DNA from: Gibbula magus
Lineage: Eukaryota; Mollusca; Gastropoda; Trochida; Trochidae
NCBI GenBank assembly: GCA_936450465.1
Contig: OW388291.1
Coordinates: 75,725,936 to 75,789,935, forward strand
Direction: 5' to 3'
DNA length: 64,000 nt
Shown here: in pieces, positions 11,892 through 25,212 of the stretch
How the letters are laid out: the number at the start of each line of letters is the position of its first letter
Position numbering within the stretch: the stretch's first letter is position 1
Position numbers and translations under genes: made by a program
The notes under the pieces: generated by a model
Databases searched by the model: none
Seen by the model: the letters and a program-made list of their open reading frames with translations, nothing else
Told to the model about the DNA's origin: nothing

Positions 11892-14800
11892 TGTAAAATA
11901 TGATCTGGTTTATATCTATGATTTCATGTGTCAAGTATCGGTGTTGCTTTGATAATACATAGGGATGCCCTTTGAACAGTTTGTGCTTATCTTGCATTAC
12001 ATCCTTGTAAATTTAAGTTTTAATGCATTTTCTAATGTTTGATTTAATGAGATTAATTAGTTTATTAATTGATTTATAACCCAAAGTAAGAAAAGTCGAG
12101 AAAATAATGTTGCAGAATAAAGACAGATTAGTTATAAACCTAAAACTGGATCTCATAGCCACTTTAAATGTTTCCACTTGATAATTGGAATAACTTTTTA
12201 AATGAACAACCAAGGTCCCTGTAGCTCATCAGGTTTTGGTTTGAAATTGAAGAATTATATCAATTGTTCTCCATATATTGGACAATCTCTGTGTATGTTA
12301 TGACATATTTGAGGTAGTGTCAGGACCAAATGAAGATATACTGATTCCTTTTGAACATTAGGTGCCTCCCAGAAATTGTCAGCTTTGTGGGTTGATCAAT
12401 TTTGGAGGAGGAGTTGAAAATGTGAAAAGATTATGAATATACCCGACAGTGGCTGAAGACCCATGCTATAAGCTAATCTGGCACCATGTGCTAAAACAGT
12501 TTCCATATGTCAATTTAAAAGCACTAGGGATTTTAGCTCTTCTTACTTGATAAACTGACAAAAAGGGTTTAATTATTCAGATTCTTAAGCATAATAAATC
12601 AGTGACACCACCTATTATCTGTGGATCCTTTTGTACCTAACATTTTTCCAAACCCAATTGCAAGACCAAACTTGAGAAGATCAGCGGAACATATAATTAG
12701 CCTGATCTGGCACATACAGTATCAAGTGAAATACTATATTCCCCTACATCCATCCCTGGAGGCTATGGCACCAAAGTGTCATCTGGTTGCTATGGAGACG
12801 GTTCCATATAAACCGATATTGTACATGTATTGTAGACACTTGACCTGCAGTGTGGGGATGAATGGCGGCCATCACACTGTGGCAGTTGGAATGATTAAAC
12901 AACCGTTCTATTGATTCCATCACCACACTGCAAGTGCCGATGCTAATGAATTTCTGCATTGCATTGCATGACAGCAACACAGAAACTGCTGCTCGGCATA
13001 AACCTATAGTGATGGAGGTTTTTAAGTTCATTTGGATATACACCCTTGATTACGTCTCTAAATTTCACAGCCTTTCTACCATCCACTTCAGAAATAGCTA
13101 GCTTGCTTAAAAAATCTAAGCATCCTTTTCAGAATTATTTTGATTAAACCACCTGATAATGCATAGAGGTTTAGTTTTTATTTAAACATGCTTCTGGCTC
13201 TGAATTCAAATCAATGGAGATTTCATTAAAGTTAGATTTAGCACTAAATGTGATCTGACTGCCAAAACCATGCAGTGTTACTGTGAGAGGGCTTCATGGG
13301 GTCCAGGGCAAGAAATTAAATCTCTATTGTAAGTTATTGGATTTAAATTATCACAGTTTTATCTGTGACTTCAAATGATTGAGATTTCATTAGAACTTAA
13401 TTTGATACCAAATGTGATCAGATTTGATAAGTGACTGCCACCTGAACTCAGGAATAATGAAATGACATACCTTCAACTGTAGTTTTTGAAATATTGTACA
13501 AATATACTTTGAACGAATTTGTTTGGAAGAGAGTGTTATCCATACTGAAGAACTTTGAAAGGTATCTCCAAATCTGATATGAGATAACATATAACAAAAT
13601 GAGATGAAAACAGTTGTTATTATTTGTGAACAGCTTATAAGGATTCAGTCCATTGAAGAAGGAAATGACATGTTGTCAAGAAGACAAGCACAACAAAATC
13701 CAAACTAAGGCACCCCACATCAGCAGTCAGCATTGCATGTGACCAACTGTGTTCGCTGCAGTTGCTGTTCGTTGCCATGTGAAATAGATCTCGGAGGTGC
13801 GCTGGTCATATTTGTCAAACTTGTCTAACCAAAAGTATGCTATAAAAACTTCTATGAGTTTTCAAAGTTTCTCAGTATATACTTTTCCATCTTTGAATTA
13901 AAACAGAGGTGGAAAAGTTCATTTGAATATGTCCAAAACACACCACAATCAAATTATATGTACCGGTACACACCACTAATTTTGACAAATTTCACATCAT
14001 GATACCCATTTATAAAACCATGCCTTCACAAACTTGTTATGGTTAAGTTTTATGAATATTTGAACATGTCGATTCACTTGAGGATTCAAAAGCAGATAAC
14101 TTCTCTACATAAAACATTTGGAAGGTGAACACGCTGTATGATTATTAACCGACGTATGTAAAAACAATAGACAGTCTTACATTTAGGTCAATAAAGATTC
14201 AAAGATGGTAAAGCCGAACATACCTTTTGGCCTTTAACAGACTTACATATATCTTGGAAAAATCATAATTTTTTGACAGTTCTATGATTTATGTATGTTC
14301 TACATTGCAACTGGACTATTGATTTTATAACTACGAAAATCGTATGTGAAGGTTTGCAACTGAAAAAAGATTCAGGAATTTTTTCCGTTCACATGTTGTT
14401 CATATACTTCTTGACCAAGTTTGAGGTTGGATGCCAACACTTGTCAAGCAAAGAAGTTTTTAAAGTTTGTTGCGAATTTAAGAAAAAAACATTCTATTAA
14501 TATGTCTATCCCTTTGAAAAGAAAATTAGTCTTTTTCTTCTAGTATTTCTTCAACATTCATATAAAACATATGTTGTTATGCTTGAGTTACAAGTGTGTT
14601 GACTGAAGCAAGTCAATTCAAATAAAGCAAGTGCATTATTGGACTAACAATATTGTGCCATCTTTCACAATATCTTATTAATCAATAACACATAAATTAT
14701 TATTATAATTATAAATAAATTATAAAAGAGAAGCTATCAATAATGAAAATCTGTCACAAGGAAATAAATATCCTAACAATTTTAAACAATATGTCAAAAT

Positions 14801-14903
14801 GTCATTCATCGAATAGAATTTACTTCCTCCAATATCCTGAATCAAATTCCACAAAGTATTTAGTCACATATCTCATTACATTCAAAGGATATCCAGAACT
14901 CAC

Positions 14904-17900
14904 CATGATTTCTCTCTGGGAGCCTGCTAATCCTCCAGACAACAGACTTGTACACATGTTCGTACTTGGCCGTGCCGACAGACGCCTCCATGATGGTCTG
15001 TGAGAGCGCCCCCTGTGTCATCATCGTCAGCCGCTCCAAGCCTTTAATCTTACCTGGCTTACGAGCCGCTGCTTTGAATGAGCCATATCCAAATCTCTTC
15101 TCGTATCTGAACAGGTAAATCCATGGTTCTGGGATAGGGAACCTGATTTCAATATCCTCACAGGGGAATTGTCCATGCTTCTTGCTGTTGGCATGGTATC
15201 CAGTCACTAACATATCACACCGAATTTCAAAATGGTGGTCTTTCAGGATTTGCTGAACAGTCATCTGCAATGGGAGTTCACGGTTTTCCTTTGGGCGCAC
15301 ACGGAATCGTAAAAGTTCAAACTGACATGCATCCAATGGATGAAATTTAAGAGTATTTGTTTTTTCATATTCTTTCAAATCTACTGAGCAGTGAAACTCA
15401 GGTTCTTCAAATCTGATCCAATCCTCTGTTTTCACCGGAATGATGTCATGTCTACCGACCACTTCTCTTCCTTTCCTTCTCCGATCATTCATGCCTATCT
15501 CACATGTTGGCATACCTGTTACAAATGCCAGAAAGAATACTCTAACCCTAGCTTTTTGTGTTTCAACATGTCCTTCTTTGTTAATCACAGCTCGGTATTC
15601 ATCCCAAATTTCAGCTTGAACTTCATCCTTGTTGTATGACAAGGTTTTTTCCCTATGTGCTTCAAGGGTCATGAACGCATTTTCAATTTCCCACACAAAT
15701 GTTTTCAAGTCATCTTTGCTTAAACTACCAAATTTCAACAGTTCAGATACCTGTGGGGCATGATCTAAAATCATTGTTGGTTTCGGTTTTCTGACAAATG
15801 ATGGTGTAATTCTCTCTGGCCTTATACCGACTCTTTCCCGGTAGAATACATACTGAATCTTAACAGTGTGGATCTTCCCAAACTGGTCAAACTGTTGTAG
15901 AGCAGTTTCTGATATAGAGTAACACGGTTGAAGCGGCAACTCCTGCATTGGATCATTATCACTTTCATCATTGTAAATCTTCAAAACCAGTCCATCCTTA
16001 AGTGTCCCAATTTTAACAAATACAGTTTTCCAGAATCTGTTGCCAGCAAGCTTCTTCTTTGTAGGCTGTCTCAGCATCAGCTTCCAGCCTTCCTTCTCAA
16101 AGCGAGGGTTGAACTCCTCCAGTGGACCGAACTTCTCCTCCTCTTCTGGTGTGCTGCTCTCTGTGGACATACTCTGCATCATCTCTCGCTGGTCCTTCAC
16201 CTTGGGAGCTTCTTCTTCCACTTGGAACTTTGCAAAGTTCTCTTCCGGCGGTGAGTCTCTATCAAAGGGATTCTCTCTCATGGGCATCTGTGGAGACTTT
16301 GGTGGCTTGGGCGGAGGTGGTAAAGCAGGAGGTGGCCCCGAAGACATAGTTGAATGTGCAGCAGATTTGATCTCGAGTTTGAAGGTCTCTTTCTCATTGT
16401 CATCAAACTTGTCAAGATTGTCATAAGTTGAGTTGTTGAGTTGTGGATTGTTGGACATTGGACCCTGACCTCCATCAGTCACATCATCAGGATGCTCCCC
16501 ATCCACTATTGTTTTGAAAGGATCAAAGATGTCTGCCCCTTCTCCTTCAACTGCTTCTTTCGCTGCTGGGGCAGACGAATCAAAGAGGAAATCTGCTGTT
16601 GCAGTAGTGACAGGTTGGGAATCTGACATTCCAAAAGCATCATCATCAAGAAAAGGGTTTGCCTTTTTGGCCTCTGCAGCAATGTTCTCAAAACTTGCTG
16701 TTAGAAATGGATTTCTTGGTTTGGCATCAAGTTGATCAAATGCAGTATTTCCTGATGGAATATTCTCAACTGTGAAGAGATCATCTTGAAATGGATTAGC
16801 TGTCTGAGTTGTGGAACTTCCGCCATCGCCCCAGATGTCGCCTGCAGGTACTGATGACGAAGCATGTTTTTCAAAGAAGTCGTCATCAAAGTCCATGTTT
16901 TGTTGGAATGTTACTTCAGCTTTTGGCTGATCCATTGGTACAGGCTGGTCACTTGATGTGTCCATCATGAAGGGATTTTTTGAAGCAGTTGTTGATTGTG
17001 ATGGGTCAAGGTCTGTAAATCCTTCATTTGATTCACCAAAGGCAAGAGACTGATCTGTTAAAGTAGTTGGTTTCTCGCCAAAAGCATCCATTGGTTCTCC
17101 AAACCCACTGGATTTGTCTCCAAAAGCATTATCACCAAAAGCATTAGATTTATCTTCAAAAGGTTTTGACTTATCTCCAAAAGATTTCAACTGATCACCA
17201 AAAGGATCAGATTGATCACCAAAAGCTGCACTTTGGTCACTCATTGCAGGTTTTGGTTCACCAAAGTCTGCTAAATCACCAAAACCTGTCTGATCACTGA
17301 TTGTATCTTTCTGTCCAAACATATCCTGTTCACCAAATGCAGATATAGGGTTTGAGCTACTTGCTACAGGTGGGTCCGTTTTGGATGAAAATGGGTCAAG
17401 GTTATCTACGGGGGTCTTTTCAGATTTGTGCCTGTTACCAACAGACCCCCATATTCCATCCACTTCTTCTTCATGAACTGTTCCAAAAGGATCAAAGCTC
17501 ACACCTTTCTTCTTTGGAACTGGTACTTTAGGTTGTAGAATTCCTTCAGATTTGAAAGGATTTGTAGAACTCTGTTCCTGTTCTTTGCTGACCTGCTCTA
17601 CTCCCCATTGAAGGAAGTCATCTACAAGACTTCGGGCAAGATCAGACACTGCTGTGCTTTCGGGGACCATCTGATCCTGCTCATTTAGGAAGTCTTGGTC
17701 AAAAGAGAGAGGACTAGAACACAATGATGACTGAGCACTGCTTTGGTTGGTTGAACAGCCCAGGAACCAGTCGGACATGCCTGCATCTTGGGTGGTCACC
17801 TGAGTTTTCATAGGGGATGTTGGATGACTTAGGAAATCTCCAAGACCAAGAAGGTCTTCATTGACATAGACTTGACTCTGAGGCTGAACATTGACACTAT

Positions 17901-18765
17901 CATCAGTCGAGGACAGCCCTAACAGATCTTCCTCTGCAGGAGTTGGAGGATGAGGAACTGTCCTCACTGGCTTCTCAAAGTCCAATATATCAGTTACGTT
18001 TTCCTGTTCCATGCTGGATCTTCTACTGTTGTAGTGAGGTTGAGGTGAGCGACTAGGTGATTGCACTGGGGTTATCTTTAAATGAGGTAGGTCCTTGCCA
18101 GGTTGCGCTATGAGAGCAGAGAGGTCATTACCATTTCCATTTTCATTCAAATCAGTCAACATCAAATCTTCTACACATTCTTCTTGTTCATTTTCGTCAA
18201 AGGAAAGAGCTTCAGAATTATCAAATTGAGTCCATGAAACTGAGGAATAGTCTTTGGAATCACGTTTCTCTTGCTTTGAAGGAGAAATGCGACCAGAAGG
18301 AGAGATTCTCCCTGTGGCTAGTTTTCCTAAACTGCTTTGTGTTTTTAATACATTAGTCTTTATCCTATCTTGCATTTGCAGGAAAGCCTGCCAATGTTCA
18401 GACTTAGATTTGACAGCTTCATCAACCTTTTCATCTTCTGCTAATTCTCTTGTTAAACTTTCTCTTGATGGGGACTTTGATGGGGACTTTGCAGGTGATT
18501 TGGAGGGAGACTTGTTCCGCTTATGGGCACCGTGGGAAGCTCGAATAAGGAAGCCAAGTCCTCTTGAGCCCTTGACTTTCTTGAAGGGACTGCTACTTTT
18601 TGAATGTGCTCCTTTGCTCTTGGGGCTACTTTGCTCTACTGTATGTGGTATGGCTGTGGCTGCGGCTGCTCCTTTGTCAAACACTTCATCTCTGTTCTCT
18701 GTTGTAGTGGGAGAGTGGACATCGGGAACCAAGTTGGATGATTCATCCCAAGATCCAGTGGACAT
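14904..18765 (-). CDS. stnB: Stonin/stoned-B endocytic adaptor, large first coding exon
   Basis: This exon encodes residues 1-1287 of a 1371-residue protein. Stonins are clathrin-endocytosis adaptors that sort synaptotagmin and other synaptic-vesicle cargo at the plasma membrane. In order it shows: a basic SPxK-rich N-terminus (about 70-110); a W-x-x-F segment with predicted helix; a long disordered region with NPF motifs (about 401, 598, 657, 684, 704, 832; EH-domain ligands) and DPF motifs (AP-2 ligands); an FGDxS repeat block (about 475-585); a proline-rich stretch (about 808); a stonin homology domain from FGPLEEFNPRF (about 878); and the mu-homology domain from about 1040 into the terminal exon. 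The start is ATG at 18765: an in-frame TGA lies at 18783-18781, just inside an acceptor (TTTGTTGCAG), so upstream exons are 5' UTR only. Donor G|GTGAGT at 14904/14903. Upstream exons and promoter were not located. Confidence 0.95.
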
Positions 18766-19049
18766 TTCTAGACCAAGCAATCAACCTGCAACAAACAGAA
18801 CAACCGTGAGTCTTGTGATATAGACTGTATTAATGATAATGCATTATGATATTATGGCATGGTATGTCCGGAATCAGGGAAACAAAGAAAGTTTATTGTG
18901 ACTTCGGTACTTGAAGAAACACTGTTGTTAAGTCATGGAATAATTAAACTTATCAAGGGAAAATTGTCCTTTAGCATTCTGGAATCTCAAGACACATTTG
19001 ACATCTTGCATTTTGATAATTTGAAAAACAACTGATTTTTTTTTGTTAT

Positions 19050-19208
19050 GCATGAAGGAAAAACAAGATCTATGAATAGTCAACTTCTTTATTACAATGA
19101 ATTCACTGTGAACATTTCGTTGTAGATACTAATACCATTATTACACTGAAACATTGCATTCATTGTAAAAAAGATACTGACAATCTATAGATCTTGTTTT
19201 TCTTTCAT
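19050..19208. repeat. Foldback MITE, about 158 bp
   Basis: The outer arms GAAAAACAAGATCTAT (about 19056) and its inverse (about 19186-19203) pair. Further blocks such as TTACAATGAAT and its inverse also pair inward, making the whole unit an imperfect palindrome. There is no coding content. A clear target duplication was not found. Confidence 0.6.
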
Positions 19209-19535
19209 TTCTACAACTTCTAAATGCCTCTTAAAGAGTTTCTCTAGTGTTCAAGTTCAGTAGAAGATCAATGAATGTGCATAACATGCATATTTAGAAT
19301 TCAATTCTTATCTGTATCATGAACATTTATCAAAAACAGAATTTTTTTTTTAAAACAAACAAAAAGTGATCAGCAATCCTGATGGCTTTTGACATTGAAG
19401 CTATCAAATATGGCAGCTAATATTGATGACATCTGAAGTACCGGTTATCATATCGAGTACAATTGCATATTTCCTATGCAAGCAAAAGGTTTCAGGTCAA
19501 GATATGTCTCACAAGTTACAAGTTATCAATTACTT

Positions 19536-19549
19536 GTTTCCTTGGCAAC
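19536..19549. promoter_or_regulatory. RFX X-box-like site
   Basis: GTTTCCTTGGCAAC fits the RFX X-box consensus. It lies upstream of the stonin coding exon. Function is inference. Confidence 0.25.
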
Positions 19550-21642
19550 TAACAGTATATTATAGGTATTTCTTTTAAAAACTGTGAGTCTTTCAGCATT
19601 TGTCCCTCAAACAGCAATTATGATGGAAAGTTTCTTTCTTGAAAGCAATAGTTGACAAGTCACTGTAAAGAGCCAACTTGATTGGCAGAAAGCACCTCGG
19701 GAGAATACCATTATGTCAGGTCTTGAAAGCCAGGATAGAAACAAAGAAGAGAATTTCTGAAGCTCTTGCTATAATTTGTAAATACTCACACCCGATCTAC
19801 TAGTAAACCAAAGCTTTTAATCAAGTGCAGTGTAATGAATTCAAGGATGATATTAGAAGCTATTTCATGACAAAGACAGCAATTAAAATCAAATCTTAGA
19901 GTATGTTGTGACCAATATCACACAATTGACGATATATATTTGATACTATACTGCAATATCAGATGACACATCACCCTGGCACTTTCCCTTACAGAGTTAA
20001 AATATTAACTTTCATGTGATCTATTCATCTGAATTCATTTTATCATTGATGTATTTAATGAGACAAAAATGAGAGAATTCATTTGTTTAGGTACAATCAT
20101 CATTTGAGTCAGATGTCCATGTGTAAATCTTCAAAACATTATGTGAGTTATATCCACTGACATGAAGACACTCGGGTGGGGTGGCGTTTTCCATGGTCTG
20201 GATGTGGTATTACATATGTTGAGAGACGAGCTTCGGACTCACTTAAGGATGTGGGATGGCAAGACACTTTGAGCGTGTAATCCGACTGAATATTTACTGA
20301 ATACTCATTATGATTCATTAAACAAAGATGGAACGCAATGATGATATTTTGGCAGCAGCTGTATTGAACCCAATGTAACAAAAATAATATGGTGAGAGTG
20401 ATTGTCCAAAAGTGAAATATAATGTATATATTGCTTTACAATTTCAAGGATGATATATCTATCACAAAAATATGAATATACTGCATAAAAAGGTACCAAT
20501 TCAATGCAGAACATTTCTTGTGTCATTATCTTCATGTTTTATAGCTTCAACATGATTTCACTTCTTACAAATAAACGGAGTATAATCAGATTAAATAAAA
20601 CCTTATAAACCCCTATAATATTTGTCACTTACATGGTCCATAAATTTGATTAAAATCTATATCACTTCTCTATTTACTCGACAGATGTGACCATCAGTAT
20701 GCATAGTGAAGATCACAAATACATCAAATGTTTATGATTTTAACGAGGCCTAAATGATGAACTCCACTCTACTCGGGATACTGTGTGAAAATTGAAATTC
20801 AATAACAAATATGTGATTTTGATACAAATTTCTATGAAATCAACAAGAAATTTGAATACGACATATACACTGAAACACGAGGAACACATTTAGAAGAGAT
20901 TAACCATGACTATCACTGACAATAAAAACATGAATGGAAAAATATTTCAGTGAGCAGATATATCTTCTGAGGTTAGAAACTACCTCAAACTCCCTGTACC
21001 ATAAACAACTCTGTATTAAACTGACATGAAAGTGAAGGAATCAATATATCTTATGATAATGGTCAATTCCCATGGGAAGACAACAGATCCTGTAAGCATA
21101 ACGTACTTATAAACGCCACACACAAGCTAGATTCTGTTGATAACACAGGAATACCCGACCATAGACTCCAAGTCAGCAGAATACAGTAGACAGGGAGCAG
21201 ACCACAACACCATGCTATAGAAGCATCCACCTACCTCTCAGACTCAAAATCCTTGATCCTTGAAGGACCTTCTCATTCAAATCTCTCACTGATACTTGAT
21301 GCAGGTTCAGTAAAGTTAATTGCCCAGAATCATGTCCTCAGTCGTATCAAGGTGAGCAGTGTTTATGACATTGTACGTCAATGTCATTTGCAGCTTACAC
21401 TATCAACCTTTATGGCAACGGGACCATGTTTCCCTTCGCCGGAACTTCTAACTGAGGCCCGGTTGGTCACATGACTTGTGCAGCGAAAATTTACGATAAT
21501 CACTTATTTTAGAACTGGAGCAATTCGTATCGGTCGGTATCTCCAAGGAGTCCTGCCAACAAGTTGCTCGGTAACTCAGGGACAAAACGTTGTATCTGTT
21601 GATTCTATGATCTGCTTACATTAACTGAGGAGTAAAATCCAT

Positions 21643-21690
21643 GAATATCATCCAAGCAGAATATCATCCAAGCAGAATATCATCCAAGCA
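21643..21690 (+). repeat. 16-bp tandem repeat, three copies
   Basis: Three perfect consecutive copies of GAATATCATCCAAGCA, followed by a partial fourth. A short minisatellite with no obvious function. Confidence 0.85.
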
Positions 21691-24600
21691 GAATTATCTT
21701 GCCACTTCAGATTACTCAATGGAGAGGAGACGTGAATACGAGTTCAAACGTCTGTGTCAATCCATCAATTTTGAAGTAAATTATTTCACTGATTGGTGCG
21801 ACTGACATTCTTTGGAATTGAAATTACTCTTTTCTCTGCATACTGTGCTTCTGCTTATAACGAGCATACTTCAGGCTTGCGGCGGAGCTTAGGTTGACGA
21901 GTAAGTCCAGAAAAATCAATAACGTTCACAGAATGTAGTCGATCCAGTCGGTCTCCCACACAGCCGGCGGTCGTTCACAAGACTTGAAACAAGCTTACAG
22001 CTTTCACTTGTAAGTCTAATTTAAAACCTGGACCAGAGATGTTTCAAGTATGGTGACACCCAGAGGCCAACATATTCAGATTAGGGTTCATACAACAGAC
22101 CACTCAGTTAGAAAACATCATTTTTGGATGCTGTCATCACATCTTCTGTATTGATGTGTAGCAAGAGTCACCTCCATGCATTGGAACTGAGAGATTTGGA
22201 TTGCTTGCTCTATGGACAAAAGTTCAATGCTCTTATATGTATATTCTTTACTGAAACAAATACGCTTGGCAGAACAGGGTTGCCCACAAGATTAGGTGCT
22301 ATTTCAAGTTTTCAATCTTCCAATTACAAAAAGCCTATGTAGAATTGATCAACTTTCAGATCTTTCAGTCATATAATCTAGCTGAATTGTATCGTTCTTC
22401 CAAAAACATATAAACATGCAATGAAGATTCATAAGAAGTCAATTTCTAAGTCTCATTCGTTACACAATTGTAAGAACACAAGAGAAACAAAACTACAGAA
22501 AGCTCTATGCTGAAACCTCCATCAAATATATCTTGAAGAAAACTCTTCTTTTTCAAGTCAGTATCGGTCAATTGTATAAACTGGCCTAAACTCCCCTCTA
22601 AGCTTTATTAGCACCTGCCTCTGAGAACCAATGGCATTGATATGAGCCAAGTGGTAGCTTGGTGGTGTGCAGAGTATTGTGTACATTGATCAATAATGCA
22701 TGTGTTATCTCTGTGTGGAGCTTTCAGAATGTCAAAAACATCATTGCCATCAGCAGTGTAATCTGAGTTAGGGTACTCATTGCCAAGTCAGCAAACTTGG
22801 AGATAAATCAATAGCAAAAATAACATGTTTCCTCCACAAATTGCTGACAAAATTGTCAACAAATGATGTCCTAAATCAGAAGTAAAACCAGAGGCGAGAT
22901 ACACTTAACAAACCGGCAATGGGTCCCACCTCAAAACGTGTCTGGTACCTTTTTCTTTACGAATTCAAAAGTAAAAGCAAATCTACAGAAAGAAGACAAA
23001 CACATGAAGGTACCTGTTCTTGACATTAATAATTCAAAGCAAAACTAAATAAAAAAATTGTATTTTAAATGATAAAATTGACTATCAAATCCAAACCTCA
23101 GAAAAAATAAAGAAGTAAGATGTAAGATTTATCACCGGCAACATGCCTTCTTGTAACTAATAAAAGAAAACCGACGCCCACACAACACCCACTATATCTT
23201 TGAAATGTGATAGCTTCCATGCATGTAAGCATGGTGAGCATGGTGAAAGTGAGTGGAAAATTGAAAGGGGCGGACATCTATATAGAAATGGGTACATGGA
23301 AGGTAAGAGTATACCAGTATATGTAAATCTTTCATAATTTGTTTGTAAAGTCTTGATGCACATTTTCTCTTTTTAAATAACAAATCCACAAAAAATTAAA
23401 ATAACAATTTTAAATGTTCTATCAAATTTGGAGAAAAAATGATGATTTCTGAAACATCTTGTTAATTGAAAATGCATTTGAATGATAAATTTAAAGTTGT
23501 GTTGAAATTTGTTGGATGGGAGACAGAAATGAACACTGTCAAACAGTGACAGGTCTATAAATATTATATCTACTCTATATATATACTGGATAGAGCAATA
23601 TAACCAAGAGAAACAGCAAGTTAGAGAGTGTCTCATCTAAGATTGATGTTTGACACCAAGACGTCACCCCCAGTGCAATGCAATTATATGATGTAATTAC
23701 TAACAGAATGGATGTTGTGTTCTATTAATTTTCGTGTCGGATCTGATGTGCTCTTTCCATCAACTTTGATGTGATGTCTTTCCAGCAGAACAATAATTAT
23801 GTGTGTGTTTTATGTAGTAGTTTTATCCTAATGTGTTCTTATCAAGGCATGCAATTTGGATGTCAGATGTCATATTGATGCGTTTTGTTCTTCTGTTGTT
23901 GTTGGTTACTATTGTTAAATCACTATTGATTTTTGAAGAGGTATTTTCTCTCAGATATAAAAGTTAAACAAATAGTTGAGTACATATTTAAAAGAATTTT
24001 ACAGAAAGGAACAAATTAATCACTGATAAAAATGAAAAATAAAAGTTCATGACATTTAACATTCTGTTGCTAATCAGAAACATAATTTTACTTTCATCCT
24101 ACTAGCTGACCATTTGTGGAGAAGAGAGAAAATGTTATGTATATACACTTGTATATTCTTTGGTGGCGACGTTTTGACATAGATTATAATATTGTAAAGC
24201 AAGTGGTATATAAGGGGGAACCATACAGGATCATATTCATCAATTGTTTTTACAACAGTTCTGGAGATGAGATGTATACACAATAAATAAGGTTGATGAA
24301 TAAAAACAATTTGTCTCCTCAACTTCTATAATACTAATCAAAGAAATGACCATTTGTGTTTTGCCATATCTGATACGTAAATAATTTTCTATTTTAAACA
24401 TTTTAAAAATGAAAATATTTTCAGAAGATTTATCGAAAAATTTATCCATAAAATATTGATCCCAGTAGCATGTGTTGCAAGAAATTTGAATGCACTAAGA
24501 AATCTCTTGTATTAAATAAAGATTTATATGCACGTTTTCAACCAATAAATCATGATCAGAGTGCTAAAAGCTGTTTAACAAAATAATCCAAAATCAATGC

Positions 24601-24797
24601 ATTAATGCATGGATTATTGAAAATCTGAACAGATTGCACGGCAGGAAACGTGGAAATATCATCAACACAATGCAAGTGATAAAGCAAGGGATAACAGCAT
24701 TGGATAAAGACATTAACAGAGATTTCATGTAGAAAATAAAATAAATCATGAATAGAAAAATCTTCAGTACATTTCTAAAGATTTGTTTTACCTAAAT

Positions 24798-24811
24798 GTT
24801 GCCATAGCAAC
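24798..24811. promoter_or_regulatory. RFX X-box-like site
   Basis: GTTGCCATAGCAAC is a near-ideal X-box half-site pair, identical to the site at 51053-51066. The surroundings are A/T-rich and non-coding. Confidence 0.3.
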
Positions 24812-25159
24812 AATTATTAATAATAATAGTCTGAAAGAACATGATCGATTTTGTCTTACGGGTAATAATCCAAATGTTGGACATTAAACTCTTCATCCAT
24901 CATAGTTCAAAATTTAATTGGTGGAAGAGACTATATTGTAACTGACTGACTTAATGTAGACATAACTGCACTTTAAAGTTTTGCCTACCAAGAAAGTTTC
25001 TGAATGTGAATGATGAAGTATAATCATGATGAATCTTGGTACGGCATGAAACGAATGAATGATGTTCAAATATAGATTGAAAACATCCATCACAATGTTG
25101 CTCACACAAGGAAAAAACGTAAATGTTAGATGTGGCTGGACGCTCGACATGGGATGGGA

Positions 25160-25212
25160 CGGCGGCCCATGCTATATAAGCCCATCTGGCCTTTAGGTAT
25201 AATAAGCTAAAT
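25160..25212 (+). repeat. Decayed end of GGAC-type repeat
   Basis: The run GGGACGGCGGCCCATGC followed by ATAAGCCCATCTGGCC and TAATAAGCTAAA matches, with mutations, the right end of the element at 54239-54645 in the same order. It appears to be an older truncated copy. Confidence 0.5.

Larger units (their letters stand above)
3841..14903 (-). other. 11-kb stonin intron filled with repeats
   Basis: The donor at 14903 reads G|GTGAGT and the acceptor at 3841 reads CTGCAG, both on the minus strand, giving an 11,063-nt phase-1 intron. It contains the TIR-family copies, the nested elements at 8.1-10.0 kb and the SINE listed separately. No further coding exon is needed, because the flanking protein segments join without a gap in the conserved domain. 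Stretches at 5.75-6.17, 7.25-8.1, 10.03-10.75, 11.9-12.6 and 13.05-14.86 kb show nothing supportable. Confidence 0.8.

Noticed and set aside
12621..13043. 97- and 99-codon ORFs on opposite strands
   Set aside because: They overlap each other, lie in the stonin intron, and show no domain, splice sites or repeat relationship.
18766..18780. Stonin start at TTG 18780
   Set aside because: A near-cognate codon directly after an in-frame TGA; the first ATG, at 18765, is five codons downstream and is preferred.
18254..18823. 189-codon plus ORF
   Set aside because: Antisense shadow of the stonin N-terminal coding region.
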